Below, one piece after another: positions 20,450 to 33,153 of a stretch of 64,000 nt of DNA (position 1 is the stretch's first letter; each line of letters begins with the position of its first letter). Below the pieces are notes generated by a model. The model did no database searches, was not told the DNA's origin, and saw only the letters and a list, made by a program, of their open reading frames with translations. The position numbers and the translations under genes were made by a program. Origin of the DNA: Entophlyctis helioformis (taxonomy: Eukaryota; Chytridiomycota; Chytridiomycetes; Chytridiales; Chytriomycetaceae); NCBI GenBank assembly GCA_025526915.1, contig JAHLKH010000003.1, positions 62,001-126,000 of the forward strand, written 5' to 3'.

Positions 20450-23400
20450 TCATTCGTCCATCAGATCCATTCCGCCGTCCAGCTTGGGCTGCTTCTGCTG
20501 GTCAGGCTGCCCGCCGTCCAACACATCGGCCAAGGTGGCCTCCTCGCCCTCGTCCATGCGCCGCTTGACACGCCGCAACGTCATCCGCGCACTGGCAAGC
20601 GAGCCCGTGTGCAGCAGCATGGACGACACAGCCATGCCGCCGCCCTCGACCTGGTCGGGATCCATCATGTCAATGTCTGGCACAAGCCCGTCCGACGATC
20701 CCGTCTGCAGATCGTCGCTGATGGCCGACACCGTCGACGACCGGTTGTCGGCTGCCTCGCCTGCATCTGCGTTGGCGTTGGCGTTGGCGTCGACCATGCC
20801 AACTGCATCGTCAATGGTGTCCGCTTCAGCATCGCGCTCGAGGCTGCCGCCATGGGCCTCTGCAGCCGCGTCCTCGAGTAACGAGTCGGCAAACGCGTCC
20901 ATAGACAGCACGGATGGCCGCACCGGCTTCCCCGTCTTGCGCATGCCGCGCACCGTGAGCCGCTTGAGAAACTCTTGCTCGCCCTCGACCGGCCGCAGGT
21001 TGAGAATGTCGCCAGGCAATGGTGCCGCGTCATTGGCAATAGCTTGCGGCGCGGCCAGGTCAGGCGTTGGAGACAGTGCCGACTCGATATTGACCGTGAT
21101 GGCAGACGTTAATGTTGATGCTGCTGACGTGGCCGACAACAAGCCCGTGCCGCCAGAGACCTGGCTCTCAATCACAGTTTCCAGGCGATGCTGTGCAGCG
21201 AGGGCAGCAGCAGCAGCAGCAGCCTCGGCCGCCTTGGCTTCGTCCTTGGCAATCCGCTTGCGTCGCTGTGCAGCAGCGCGTTCGGCCGCCTTGTTCTCCT
21301 TGTTCGCTTTCTGCAACAGCAGCCATGTTAGCATGGCCCTCACACACAGCAAAAGATGGTGCACCACGTCAGACAGACCTCGAGGAGCCGAGAGAACGTC
21401 GGGAAGATGTCAAAGAACTTCTCTGGCGCTTCCATGCGATCCCGCACGTCTTCCGCATAGTGATTGAACAGCGCCAGCAGCTTCTCTTCCAGTTTTCTGG
21501 TCTGCCCCTCGACAGCCTCGAGCGGCCCCTTTGACGTTGCCAAGAATGCAGTCATGCACTCGGCAAACCGGTCGTCCATCCCACCCGTCCGCGGCGTACT
21601 GACAAGCGCCGCCTTGTACTCGTCCAGCTCGACCGAGACGGCATTCCATCCTTCCCGCAGCTGCTTGACGGTTTCCTGTAACGACTGGACCGACAGCCGA
21701 GCAGCCGCCTCGACGTCCGGCAGCTGCACCATGAACCCGATCGTCTCGGGAGATTTGGCATCCAGATACAGCGCCAGGTAATGCAACAGAGTCGACACCG
21801 CCTTGCCGTTGCCGACAGCCGCGCGCGTGTCCTTGAGCGCCATCAAGGACTCGATCTTGAACCCGCGCGCGTTGCCACGGAACGAGGATCCGTTGAGGTA
21901 GTTGCCAATCACGAGCACCGACTGGAGCAGCCGCCGCAGAAGGGGCGACTCGACAAGCTGGTCGCACGCACCAAGCACCGATCGCACGTCCGGCGCCACC
22001 TCGGCCATCTCCTCATCAAACCGCCGGCGGAAGATCATGGCAGACAGCCGCGACCGGATGCGCGGGATGTCCATGAGATGCAGGAAATACTGCTCAGCGT
22101 CTGCAAGATCGGCGCGGTCGCCGTCATACGTGCGGATAAGCTCGAGCTCGTCATCCGCAGGCGCCCATTGCGAAATCTGTGCCAGATTCTCAACCGTCAG
22201 AACATCGTCGTCCATGGTGATGATCGACGCACGGATCGTCATGGGCGACAGCCGAAGTCCCTTGAGCATGATCGCTGCACTCCCACCAACAACAAGGAAA
22301 CCCACGTCGTTAGCTTTGGAACGCAGCCGTGTCCGCACAGCCTGCCCAGCAGTATGCAAATGCACTTGCCAATGTTCTGGCCGCGCTTTGAATCGATCAG
22401 GTTGACAATCTTCTTGACCTCTTTCGGTGCCCGCGTGATCTCTGCTGCGACGCGACTTTCCTCGGTCTTGGAGAATAGCTCCAACAGGTCGTCTTCGTCC
22501 AGGATGTCCTTCTTGGCGTACGCCTCGGCCGAGAGATCGTTCCACACAGACGATGCCGCTATGTGGTTGGCAATCTTGACCCATTGGAGTTGCTAGTGTG
22601 CAGTCATGGCACGCTTTCAGTTTTGTTTCCTTCCAACAGCTTGGTAGGAGGTGATCGCATGTAATTACCTTCATCGGACGCTTGGCTTTGATGATGTCAA
22701 GACCAGGAGAGACTGGGCTGATTGGCGATGTGGGCGATGAGGACGACATGGGCGGCGGCGGTGGCGGCGGTCCTGGCGGTCCTCCCATCCCTGGAGGAGG
22801 TGGAGGAGGTGGCGGTGGTGGCGGTGGTCCGCCCATCCCAGGAGGAGGTGGAGGAGGTGGTGGTGGCGGTGGTGGTCCGCCCATCCCAGGAGGAGGTGGA
22901 GGTGGCGGTGGTGGCGGCGGTGGCGGTGGTGGAGGAGGAGGTGGTGGCGGTGGAGGTGGAGGAGGAGCAGTAGCAGCAGCTGACGGGGCACTGTCCGCAG
23001 ACGCGCTGCCTTTCCCAGCCGCGTTCGCATCTCTGCTGTCCACAATCTCAACATCGACGCCAGCACGCATCTTGAGCAGCAGTTCATGGATACGGTCCAG
23101 CTCAAGATCCTTGACGCCCTGCGGTAGTCCAAGCGTCGCAGCATTGTCGCTGGCCGCCTTGACGCGCAGTTTGTTGACCATCTCTTCCAGCCGCCGGATC
23201 TCGTCCCACAGCTTGCCAATGCCAGCTGACTCGCCTAGCCGTTTGACGGCAGCAGGCGGTTGAGGCACTTGACCGTCAAGCGAGGTCGGCGAGGAGGAGG
23301 ACGCCAACTGCTTCGCCTTGGCAGCGGCAGCTGCATGTCGCGCAGCGGTGACACTGTGCGCGTCTGCGGTGCTTTCAGAATCTTCGTCGTCATCGGGCGG

Positions 23401-26400
23401 AGCACTGGCATCTGAGCGCGGGCTGATGCTGTTGTGATTGTCCGACTTTTGTGGAGGCGTGCCGAGCCCCAGCGCCTCCACGACCGATGGCCGCGAAGGT
23501 GCCTTGGACGGCTTGATCGTGCCATTGGGGCCGTACATGGTGTACTGCTGGCCGCCAACCTCGACAAACGTTGGGTCGTCAGCAGATCCTCCTTGTCCGG
23601 CGGCTGGTTGCGGCTTGCCATGGTCATGCTGCGCAACGAAACTTGCGTCGCCGACCATCGAATCGGTCAGCAGTGGCGGTGCATGCTCTGCACGGTCTGT
23701 CTTGGTCAGCACATTGCCATAAAGTGCACGCGTGCAGACAATAAATGGCATACCTCGCTCGTCGAGACTCGAGTCTGTGACATCAAGACGCGACACATTC
23801 GACTTGCGCCGCGGACGGTCGAGGGCCATGTAGCGACCCGCGACATCGGCTTGCTTACCACCAACTGGCACGCCCGACGCACCTGACGCACCCGTCACCG
23901 CCCCCGTCTCTGCCTGCACTTGACCAGAAGCATGTGCGCGCTCCAGCGACCGTTGCAGAAACTCAATCTCCTTGCGTTGGGCAGCAAGCGTCGCGTAAGA
24001 GTCGCGGAGCTGCCGACGCACAGACTCGAGCTCCTGCACCACTCCAATGATGTTTTTGGTGGGCGGCCCGCCTTGCGGTTGCTGCTGTTGCAGTTGGTGA
24101 GCGAGCTGGTCATGCGGACCGCGTGCAGGGCTCTGTGCACGCATAATGTCTCGAGACGTTGATCCGGCAATCTCCTCGATGCCGTGCAGCAGCTCAGAGT
24201 TGAGGGCATCGATTCGTGCTCGCAGCGAAAACGTTCTTGGCGGGATCTCTGCCTGCGATGGGGTCGGCGTCGTTGGCGGCCCACCTTGCTGGCCGCCGCC
24301 GCTGTTGCTACTGCTGCTGCCGCTGCTGGAGCCTGCATGCGAGCCCGACGCAGACAGCCCTGGAGCCAACGGCGGTTGCTGCCAGGAAGCCACCGATGAT
24401 GCCATGGCGCGCGTCGATCGCTCGAGCAGCGCCAGCGCATACGAAGACTGCTCACGGTTTTGCAGATCGGTGTCGAATGTGACATGCCGTCCGCCGAGGC
24501 TTGGCCGCTGAGAAGCCGCGTCCGAGTCATGGGTGCTCGCCCCAGACGCACTTGATTTGGACATGTCCGGCGCTTGCTGGGCGGGCTCTTCCTGGATGGC
24601 TGGCTTGAGGGATGTGACCATCTGGGTAAAGTTGCTGAGTGCTGCCTTGATGAGGTAGGTCGAGCGGTGCGGGTCGGGGAGAGCCTGGGCAGTGGACAAC
24701 AGCTCGTTGAGCATATCGTGGGGATTGCTGAGCATCGTCGACTTGTCCTTGTACAGACTCTCCATGTCGTCAATGTCGTCAGCACGGTCGTTTTCATACG
24801 CGGTCCGCTGCACTCTGAACGCGTCTGTGCATTCGTCGCTCTCGACCAATGTCTGCCACATTCACCATACAGTGCATTAGCGTCCATCAGGCCAAGACAG
24901 TTCAAGATTCAACGAATGATGCTCTAGAAACAAACGCACCTGCAGAATGCTGCGCAGACCGCGCGACTCGACCAGACGTCGCACCTTCCACCGCTCAACG
25001 GGATCGTCTGCAGACGATACAAGCGCGTTGATCAGCACAAGGGTCGAAGTGCGGTAGTCCCACAGCTCTGACTCGTCCACCAGCTCCTGGAACATGGCCT
25101 GCTGGTTCTTCTCGTGCTGCCCTCCAAACGCAAACGGCTCTTCGACCGACATCACGATGCTGTGGAACGGCGCCGGCTCGCCCTGCATCTTGCAGAGCTC
25201 ATCGATCGCCTGCAGAGTCAACCTATCGATCCATGCAAAACAGATGAGCCTCGCGCAGATCGCCTATCAAAGCCACCGCCATCGTGGCTCACCTGCGGCT
25301 GTTGTCGGAAAGCAGGCATATCGGCCCCAGCGTCTCGGCGACAAGGGTCCGCAGAGTGAGGAACGCGCGCCGCTGGCGAAAGTCCTTGGCCATGCGTTCA
25401 CGCGACTTGGGCAGCGGCAGTGCAAGGCACCACACCATCTGCCGCAGCATGAGCCGCGACTTGATGACGGCAGTCATGCCAACCTCTTGCTGCATAATCA
25501 GCCGCACGCACTGCACAATCTCCTGCTTAACCTCGTCCTCAAGCACCGCATCTGCGTACATGGGCTTGGCAAACCGCGGCACAGCGGGTAGCGTCTTGTC
25601 CGTATCAGCACCGCGGAGGGTCTGGTGCCGCACGAGAGCGTCAGGACGCAGCGACGGGGACACATTCTCGCTCACTCGGTCCATGGCAATTTCGAGGGTC
25701 TCGATGCCGCCAACACGCTGTGAGCCGCCCATGTATGCAATATGTGCGTGCAAGAACCCGTCGATAAACATGGAGCCGCTGAGGGATAACGTGACGCGCA
25801 GCGATGTCAGGAGACGGAACAGCGACTTGAGTGGGATATTCCTGGTTGGGCACGGCATAAGTAGGAGTTGGCACATCTGATGCATCCATCCATAGTTTGG
25901 CTACATAAACCTGTGATGCCTCACCGATTGGATATCTGCGAAATGAACCATGGCGGTGAGTTTTCGGGATACGTCTCGGCTCGTGTGGATTGCTGCTGCT
26001 GCTGCTGTTGCTGCTGCTGTTGCTGATACTGAGATGATCCCTGCCCAGACACCGAGCTGGGCGGGTGCTTGGTACGTGGCGGGAAAGCATGTGCCGCCGA
26101 CTGCTGAGCAGCATCGACCGCTGTGCCAGATCGCGCGGGTAATGCAGGCGCTTCGGCCATGAGAGGGGACGACATTTGGGCCTGTTTTGGGCCAGTGCCG
26201 CCATACTCGTTCGTACTGCTGTTACTGCTGTTTACGTTTCTGTTCATGCCGATGTTGCCAGCCGCGCTTGCACGAGCAAACTGGCTGGCCTGGGCAGCCG
26301 CAGCAGACGCGGCCGATGCAATCTTGTCGACCATCTGGGGCACTTGCATCCTAACTTGGGACGACGCCTTCTGGATGGTCGATGCGATTTTGTTGCCAAT

Positions 26401-27998
26401 GCCAGATCCAGTCCCGGAGCCGCTCTGAGTTGCGGCTGGATGTGCATGGGTTGGGGTGGGTGAAGACACGGGCGATGAGTGAGAGGCGCGTCCATGGACC
26501 TGCTGCTGGGGGTCTTGCGACTGAGATGACGACAAGGCTTCCGCTGACGAGCTGAGATGGCGTGCGCGTTGCTGTTGCACGTCTTGTGTCTTGGCCTTTT
26601 GCAGCTGGTACTGAACGATGATGTCGCGTTTGTAGCTGCTTGGCTTGCGCATCAGGTTGGTTCTGGCCGTGCCTTGCAGTCCCATGGCATTCTGTAGCAG
26701 GCAGCCGTCAGCAAATCAATCGGTCACATTTGCAAAGGTGTGGTTTCCTCGTTGATGACTGACCAAGACTTCGCCAAACACAACCTCGAGATCGCTGTCA
26801 GAGAGCTGATCAACTGGCCGCATCGCAGGCGAAGACACAACGACCTTGTCGCGCTGTGGACGTTGAGCGGACGAAGCCATGGCAGCAAGGCGGTCCTGCT
26901 CGATCTGCTTCTTGCGCTGGTACTGCCGGATGAACATGATCTTCTTTGACTGTTCCAGCGCCAGCATAGCTTCGCGCCTAACGCCCGTGTATCCCAGCTC
27001 GTCCAAGATCTTGGTGAACATTTGTGCTATCTGCTGCTCGGTCACGGTTGGAGGCGGTGCGTGGCTGAGAGCCGGTGGCGATCTGGCCTTTGCTGCCGGG
27101 GATCCAGACACTGACGATGGGCCAGCGGTTGGTGCAGACGTGGCTGTGACTGGTGACGATCGGCCTTGTCCACGCACCGCAGAAAGCGATGTGGATCGGA
27201 GCGGGGTATTGGACGATGCCTTGAGTTTGTACCAGTTGGCAAGCAGCGGGACGCGGCGCTCCTGCGGGAGCATCAGCATGGCGGCTCGACTGTCGCCTGT
27301 TGCGCCGATATCGTCCTATGGGAGCACATTGGTGAGGATAACAGATCCGAGTGCTGTTCCCATATGCAGCTGGGCTGGCGAGAGCGGGCACTTACAAGCA
27401 TGCGCTCAAAGTCTGCGTTGATGGCGGCTGTGGACGACGGCAGCGACGATGCAGACATGGGCACGATGCGCTGCGGTGTAGGGTAGTTGTATTGCGACAG
27501 ATCTGGCTGCTGCAGAGGGCCGGACTGGGATCTGTACTGCTGGTGCTGGCTGTAAGGATGCTGCTGTTGGTGTTGCTGCTGTTGTTGGTGTTGCTGTTGG
27601 TGGTGCTGTCCTGGCAACGACGGCCGCCTTGTCTGACTGTGGGGGCCCTGTGCAAGGTCGGATATGGACGGCGTCGACACAGACTGGGAGCCAGCGATGC
27701 CCATGGAGCCGGTCGATGCTCTGTTGGGCATGCCAGCCATGTCGGGCAGGTCGTGCGAGCTGGACGAGCTGGACGAACTGCCAGTGGCCGTCGTGGTTGT
27801 TGTGCTGAGATTGGCGCTGCTGCTGGCAGATCCAAACAGTGACCCCCGGAAGGACGAGAACGGGCTGGCGGGCCGCTGCGGTGGCGGCTGAAGTGCGAGC
27901 GGCCGGTCTGCCGTGGTTGGCGACGACGCAGATCTGGGCGGTGCGACTGCGGGGTCGATGCCAGGCGTCGGGCGACTATTGGAACGTCGTGGCAGCAT
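20450..27998 (-). CDS. Diaphanous-related formin
   Basis: A 2,305-residue actin nucleator/elongator. Nine exons on the minus strand: 27998-27396, 27315-26764, 26691-25925, 25841-25293, 25222-24940, 24852-22669, 22592-22370, 22274-21379, 21310-20450; all phases agree. The GTPase-binding region begins in exon 2 (QQIAQMFTKILDELGYTG), is interrupted by a Ser/Gln-rich insert in exon 3, and resumes at SPPWFISQI and SLFRLLTSLRVTLSLS. FH3/DID helices follow (KQEIVQCVRLIMQQ). FH1 is poly-Pro (about residues 1545-1625). FH2 starts QLQWVKIANHIAASSVWNDL and includes NLIDSKRGQNI|AIMLKGLRL, which crosses a GC-AG intron (22369-22275). The last exon has a basic Ala-rich helix and a KRRMDEGEE segment that may act as autoregulatory DAD. 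It probably controls polarised growth or cytokinesis. Confidence 0.92.
22750..22968. repeat. FH1-encoding (GGN)n region with about 48 bp repeat units
   Basis: About 220 bp of near-pure GGN triplets on the plus strand, encoding long proline runs on the minus strand. Three units of roughly 48 bp, each ending in the same GMGGP pentapeptide, are followed by a pure proline run of about 25 codons. This is the profilin-binding FH1 segment of the formin. It is length-unstable by nature and hard to assemble. Confidence 0.95.
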
Positions 27999-28540
27999 TC
28001 AGGTGATGTTATCTTGCGCAAAGTGGGGCCAAGTGCACGCCGAGTGCTGGATGCTGGATCTTGATGGTCACCAGGTGCACCATCGGCCAAGCGCGCAGCG
28101 TGCAGCGCCCGTGCAGAGGTGCCAGCTCAAACGGCTCGAACAGATCGCCAAGCTCATTACGCCAACGTCACAGAGGAACCGTGCGTGAACCAGCGTGCAC
28201 AAGCGCGTCCGTCACGGTCTCTGGCTCATGCCCAACAAATCACTGTGTATTCCCATCACACGCCCAACAAAGCACGGCGCATGCGATGTGGCAGGTGGTG
28301 TGCGGGATCCCGGCCCGCCTGCACATGCACGCAACTCGGCCCTGGATGGGCCGCAAAACCTGCTTGTTTCAGAATGTGCGGCGCGGCTGTGCTGTGCTCC
28401 GACGCGGCATGACCTGTCTGTGCATCAGCCGGCGCCACGCCAACTCATCGCGGCCGGCAGCGCGGCGGGCTGCGTCTCAAAAGAGCGGCAGACCCGCCTG
28501 CTGCCGATCACCATCTGCCGCGGCAACCCTCTCCACAACC
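27999..28540. promoter_or_regulatory. Divergent promoter between the formin and CRO1
   Basis: 542 bp between the formin ATG (minus) and the first oxidase ATG (plus). No gene is supported. No clear TATA motif was recognised; the sequence is GC-rich and open in several frames by composition. Confidence 0.55.
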
Positions 28541-30522
28541 ATGCTCTCGACTGCGGCCGCCGTGCTCTCGCTGCTGCTCACCGCCCCGTCGCTTGTGCGT
28601 GCACAAGACATTGGCGTCTGGACCGATGCCGGCTCGTCAGGCGTCGTGTGCATCCACACGGCTCTCCTGCCCAACTCGAAGCTGCTGTGCTTTGAGCGTC
28701 CCCACGTGCTCATGGTACGCCCCCACCATCGAGCTTTCTGAATGCTCCCGCACGCATGCAACCGCCTCTCTGACACTGCCATCCTCCAGTATCCCATCAA
28801 CGCCAACACCAACGGCGCCAACTCGGCCGAGATCGATCTCCTCAATGGCGCCTCAGTCACCACCTTTGACACCTGGTCTGCCAAGTTCACGCCCATCACG
28901 GTCAACAGCAACCCCTTCTGCGCTGGCCATGCACAAATGGGCAACGGCTCGATCCTTATTGCCGGCGGCGACAACACGTCCATGATTCGCGGTGACGGCG
29001 AGGCTCCATACATTGTCAACGGCCGCAAGGGTCGCCGCATCTATACTCCATGCTCAGGCACCGGCTGCACTGGATCGTGGGTCACCCTCCCCGAGATGAC
29101 AACCGAGCGCTGGTATCCTTCCGTTGTCACGCTCGCCGACGGCTCCAACATCATCATCGGCGGCTCAACCAAGAACCTCGACTTCAACGAGCTTCGTCCC
29201 GAGACCGACAACAACCCGACGTACGAGTACTGGCCGCCCAAGGCAGGCAGCTGGCCGCGCACTCTGCCGATTCTTGCCTGGGCATACCCGCACATGCTGT
29301 ACCCAATGACGCTCGTCATGCCGTCTGGCCGCATCTTTATCTTTGTGTCCAACAAGACAACGATCCTCGACCCTGCGACCGACAGTGAGATCACGACTGT
29401 GCCCGACATGCCCGTCATGGACCACAAGCCGTGGATCTACCCCAACACTCCCACCATGACCGTGCTTCCCATGACCATCGCGAACAACTTTGCCTTCAAG
29501 GTGCAGGTCTGTGGCGGTGCCAAGAACTCGTCGCTTGATGCTTCGCCCATGTGCTGGCAGATCAACCCCGACGACGCCAATCCGACATGGGTGCAGGTAG
29601 ACAACATGCCCAACGGCCGTGTCATGGTCGACTCGATCATTCTTCCTGGTGAGCAATCAGTGGCTGCGAAGTTGCTTACTTTATGTGATTGACTCTTGGC
29701 TGACTCTTGATTGCACATGCAGACGGCAAGATCCTGTACGTCAACGGCGCAGGCGGCGGTATTGCAGGCGGCGATCAAGGCGATGTCGTCAACGCGTGGG
29801 ACCCTGTGATGATCCCCAACATGTTTGATCCCGCCGCGGCGACCGGAAAGCAGTGGACGTCGATGGCACCTGCCAAGCAGTACCGTCTGTACCACTCTGG
29901 CGTGATCCTCACCGAGTCTGGTCATGCTATCACGATGGGATCCGAGATGGACAACTACGACGATCTGTATGTGCGCAACCTCACCACGTGTATGCCAAGA
30001 GCAAAGGTGTTCGGTCCTGGCTGCAAAGAGCCGTTCAACTACCGCATCGAGCGCTTTGAGCCGCCGTATCTCCAGAAGGCGCGTCGTCAGGGCCGCCCTG
30101 CCATTGCCGCCGCTCCCGCCACGATCACGCACAAGTCGACGTTTGTTGTGACTTTGGCGACGCCTGCCGACAAGGTCGGCCGCGTTACGTTTGTTCGTTA
30201 CTCGAGCACCACGCACCAGCTCAACACCGACCAGCGGTTCATCGAGCTGCGCATTCTGGCTCGCGGACCGAGCGCACTGGTTGTGGAGGCACCCGATGTT
30301 CCCGGCCGCGCTCCTCCAGGCAACTGGATGCTGTTTGTCCTTGACAAGGACGGCGTCCCCTCTGTCGCCAAGACGATCCAGCTGCAGCTCGGCCCCGCCA
30401 CGTTTGTGCCTGTCGGTGCTGGTGGAACCGACCCCAGCAAGAATAGCGCACCAGAGCGCATTGCCGGCCGTGCTGTTGCTCTGCTTGGCTCTCTCCTCGC
30501 TGTTCTCCTCTCTGCCCTGTAG
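28541..30522 (+). CDS. Copper radical oxidase CRO1 (AA5, galactose/glyoxal oxidase type), GPI-anchored
   Basis: A 610-residue secreted oxidase. The family oxidises primary alcohols or aldehydes and releases H2O2. Exons: 28541-28714, 28790-29648, 29723-30522; introns of 75 and 74 bp. The signal peptide is MLSTAAAVLSLLLTAPSLVRA. The ligand set is complete: Cys102 in NPFCAGH and Tyr167 in ERWYPS (the expected thioether pair), Tyr401-His402 in YRLYHSG, and His509 in THQLNTDQR. The Kelch-type propeller repeats of the glyoxal oxidase domain precede an E-set (DUF1929) domain starting near residue 460. The tail NSAPERIAG then a hydrophobic stretch ending LLSAL suggests a GPI anchor. It is the first and formin-proximal member of the array; no frame damage. 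Substrate not predictable. Confidence 0.93.
29649..29722 (+). repeat. Near-invariant 74 bp intron 2 of the oxidase array
   Basis: The CRO1 copy of an intron starting GTGAGCAATCAGTGGCTGCG and ending CATGCAG. Other copies: CRO2 32095-32168, CRO5 39671-39744, CRO6 42446-42519, CRO8 47382-47455, CRO9 49773-49846. CRO2, CRO8 and CRO9 are identical and differ from CRO1 at one base. CRO5 and CRO6 are identical to each other and differ from CRO1 at three. CRO3/CRO7 (120 bp) and CRO4 (69 bp) have unrelated introns at the same site. Confidence 0.93.
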
Positions 30523-30717
30523 TTTATTGACCAAATACAATATTGAATGATGCATACAAGCCACGCTTATCATGCGATTGCTGGCATTGCCTGAAAGGCA
30601 ATGCCGTGCACAGCCGATCCGTGTGCATGACCGCGGCTTTGGTCACGCCACGTCATGTGCAAATTTTCAGCAGCCCTTAAAAACGGACTTGCCGAGTCGT
30701 CTTGCCCGTCAAGCGAA

Positions 30718-32977
30718 ATGCTTTCTGCGGCCGCCGTCCTCTCTCTGCTGCTTGCGGTTCCCGCTGTCGTCCGTGCCGAGGACACCGGCGTCTGGACCGA
30801 CGTCGGCTCGTCGGGCGTCGTGTGCATCCACACGGCGCTGCTGCCCAACTCGAAAGTGCTCTGCTTCGAGCGTCCCCACGTTGAGCAGGTTCGTTTAGTG
30901 TTCACTTGAACGGCCTGTGCACCGTCGAGAGCACGGCCCAAGGCTGGCATACGCTGTCCCATGCCTGCCAGCCGATGGCTGCTCGACTCTTCTCGACCCC
31001 GCACAGCCCCGTACAGCACAGCACAGCACAGCACAGCCCGATGTGTGCCCCGCTTGCTTGTTGGCAATGGCCTGCCGTTTGGCCGATCCGTTGCCGTCTC
31101 GTTGAACGCCACTCGGTGCACAACGAGGCTGTGCACTCTTGACTGCTTGTGACTGACAATCTGACCCGAAATGCTGTCGCACCCTCATCAAACTCCACCC
31201 ACCGCGCTCGTCGTCATGGACCCTTTGTCCCTCCTCAGTTCCCCATGAACCCCAACACCAATGGCCTCAACTCGGCCGAGATCGATCTCCTCAACGGCGC
31301 TTCGGTCGACTCGTTCGACAACTGGAAGAGCAAGTTCACGCCGCTCAACATTGCCAGCAACCCCTTCTGTGCGGGCCATGCGTCGATGGCCAACGGCTCG
31401 GTCCTCGTCATTGGTGGCGACAACACGTCAAGAACACGCGATGACGGCTCGACTTACATCTACAACGGCCGCAAGGGTCGCCGCATCTTCAACCCGTGCA
31501 AAGGTACCGGCTGCACTGGATCGTGGGTCAACCTTCCCGAGATGACAACCGAGCGCTGGTATCCGACGATCGTCACGCTTGCCGACGGCTCCAACATCAT
31601 CATTGGTGGACAGACCAAGAACCTCGACTTTGATCAGCTTCGTCCCGAGACCGACAACAACCCGACGTACGAGTACTGGCCTCAGAAGGCTGGAAAGTGG
31701 CCGCGCGTGCTTCCGATCCTCAACTGGGCATACCCGCACAACCTCTACCCGATGGTCAGCGTCATGCCGTCGAACCGTCTGTTCATCTTTGTGTCCAACA
31801 AGACGGTTATTCTCGACCCCGCAACCGATCAAGAGTCGTTCACGGTCCCCGACATGCCCGTCATGGACCATAAGCCATGGATCTACCCCAACACTCCCAC
31901 CATGACCGTGCTTCCCATGACCATCGCAAACAACTTCACATTCAAGGTGCAGGTCTGTGGCGGCACCAAGAACTCGTCCGATGTTGCATCCCCCATGTGC
32001 TGGCAGATCAACCCCGACGACGCCAACCCCAAGTGGACTCAGATGGACAACATGCCTCACGGCCGTGTCATGGTCGACTCGATCATCCTTCCTGGTGAGC
32101 AATCAGTGGCTGCGAAGTTGCTTACTTTATGTGATTGACTCTTGGCTGACTCTTGATTGCGCATGCAGACGGCAAGATCCTGTACGTCAACGGTGCAGGA
32201 GCAGGCGTTGCCGGCGGTGCTCAGGGCGAAGTGCAATACGCCAGAGACCCCGTGATGATCCCCGATCTCTTTGATCCCGAGGCACCTGCTGGCAAGCAGT
32301 GGACGTCGCTTGCACCTGCCAAACAGTACCGTCTGTACCACTCTGGCGTTGTTCTCACCGAGTCTGGTCACGCTGTCACGATGGGATCCGAGATGGACAA
32401 CTACGACGATTACCACAATGGCAAGAACCTGACCACTTGCACACCCAACGTCAAGAAGTTTGGACCCGAGTGCAGAGATCCCTTCAACTACCGTATCGAA
32501 CGCTTTGAGCCGCCGTATCTCCAGAAGGCTCGTCGTCAGGGCCGCCCCGTGATTGCGGCTGCTCCCGCCACTCTGACGCACAAGTCAACGTTCATTGTCA
32601 ACACGACATCGTCTGCTGCCGACATCAAGCGCGTTACTTTCATCAGATACACCACGACCACGCACCAGCTCAACACCGACCAGCGCTTTGTCGAGCTGCG
32701 CATTCTTGGTCGTGACGACAAGGCTCTGTACCTCGAGGCTCCTGACACGGCCGGCCGCGCTCCGCCTGGCAACTGGATGCTGTTTGCACTCGACAAGGAC
32801 GGCGTCCCCTCTGTCGCCAAGACCATTCGCCTGCAGCTTGGCCCCGCCACGGCCGTCCCCGTCCCCTCTCCCAAGCCCAACAACAACACCCCCAATGCCG
32901 CTGTCACGATCGTGTCTGCACACAGCATCCTTGCGTCTGTTGCAACCGTTCTGCTCCCCCTCCTGCTGATCCACTAG
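30718..32977 (+). CDS. Copper radical oxidase CRO2, GPI-anchored
   Basis: A 611-residue paralogue, intact. Exons: 30718-30888, 31239-32094, 32169-32977. Signal peptide MLSAAAVLSLLLAVPAVVRA. All copper/radical motifs are present (NPFCAGH, ERWYPT, YRLYHSG, THQLNTDQR). Exon 2 opens with FPMNPNTNG instead of the YPIN form seen in most copies. Intron 1 is long (350 bp) and contains a CACAG/AGCAC pentamer run at about 31,012-31,038 like the one upstream of CRO6. The C-terminus is a Pro/Asn-rich linker, then a hydrophobic tail (LASVATVLLPLLLIH) suggesting a GPI anchor. The start is 195 bp after the CRO1 stop. Confidence 0.92.
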
Positions 32978-33153
32978 GCATCCAAACTCCTGGCCCGATA
33001 TTGATACAATAACAATGTGGTTTATAACGCCGATCATTCACGGCGAGCATTGGGTGGCGCGTTGATGCCGTGGATGAGAGGCGCTTACGTTTGGGGCTCA
33101 TCGGCAAGCCATTTTCCGATGCAAAGCTCAACGTTCACTTCTTACCACCACTC

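Noticed and set aside
22682..23263. Open frame encoding a huge Gly tract opposite the formin FH1
   Set aside because: It is the complement of the Pro codons of FH1 and has no other protein character.
26000..27998. Formin N-terminal exons treated as a separate Gln-rich gene
   Set aside because: Phases join cleanly into the FH3 exons, and exon 2 contains the start of the GTPase-binding domain that continues downstream.
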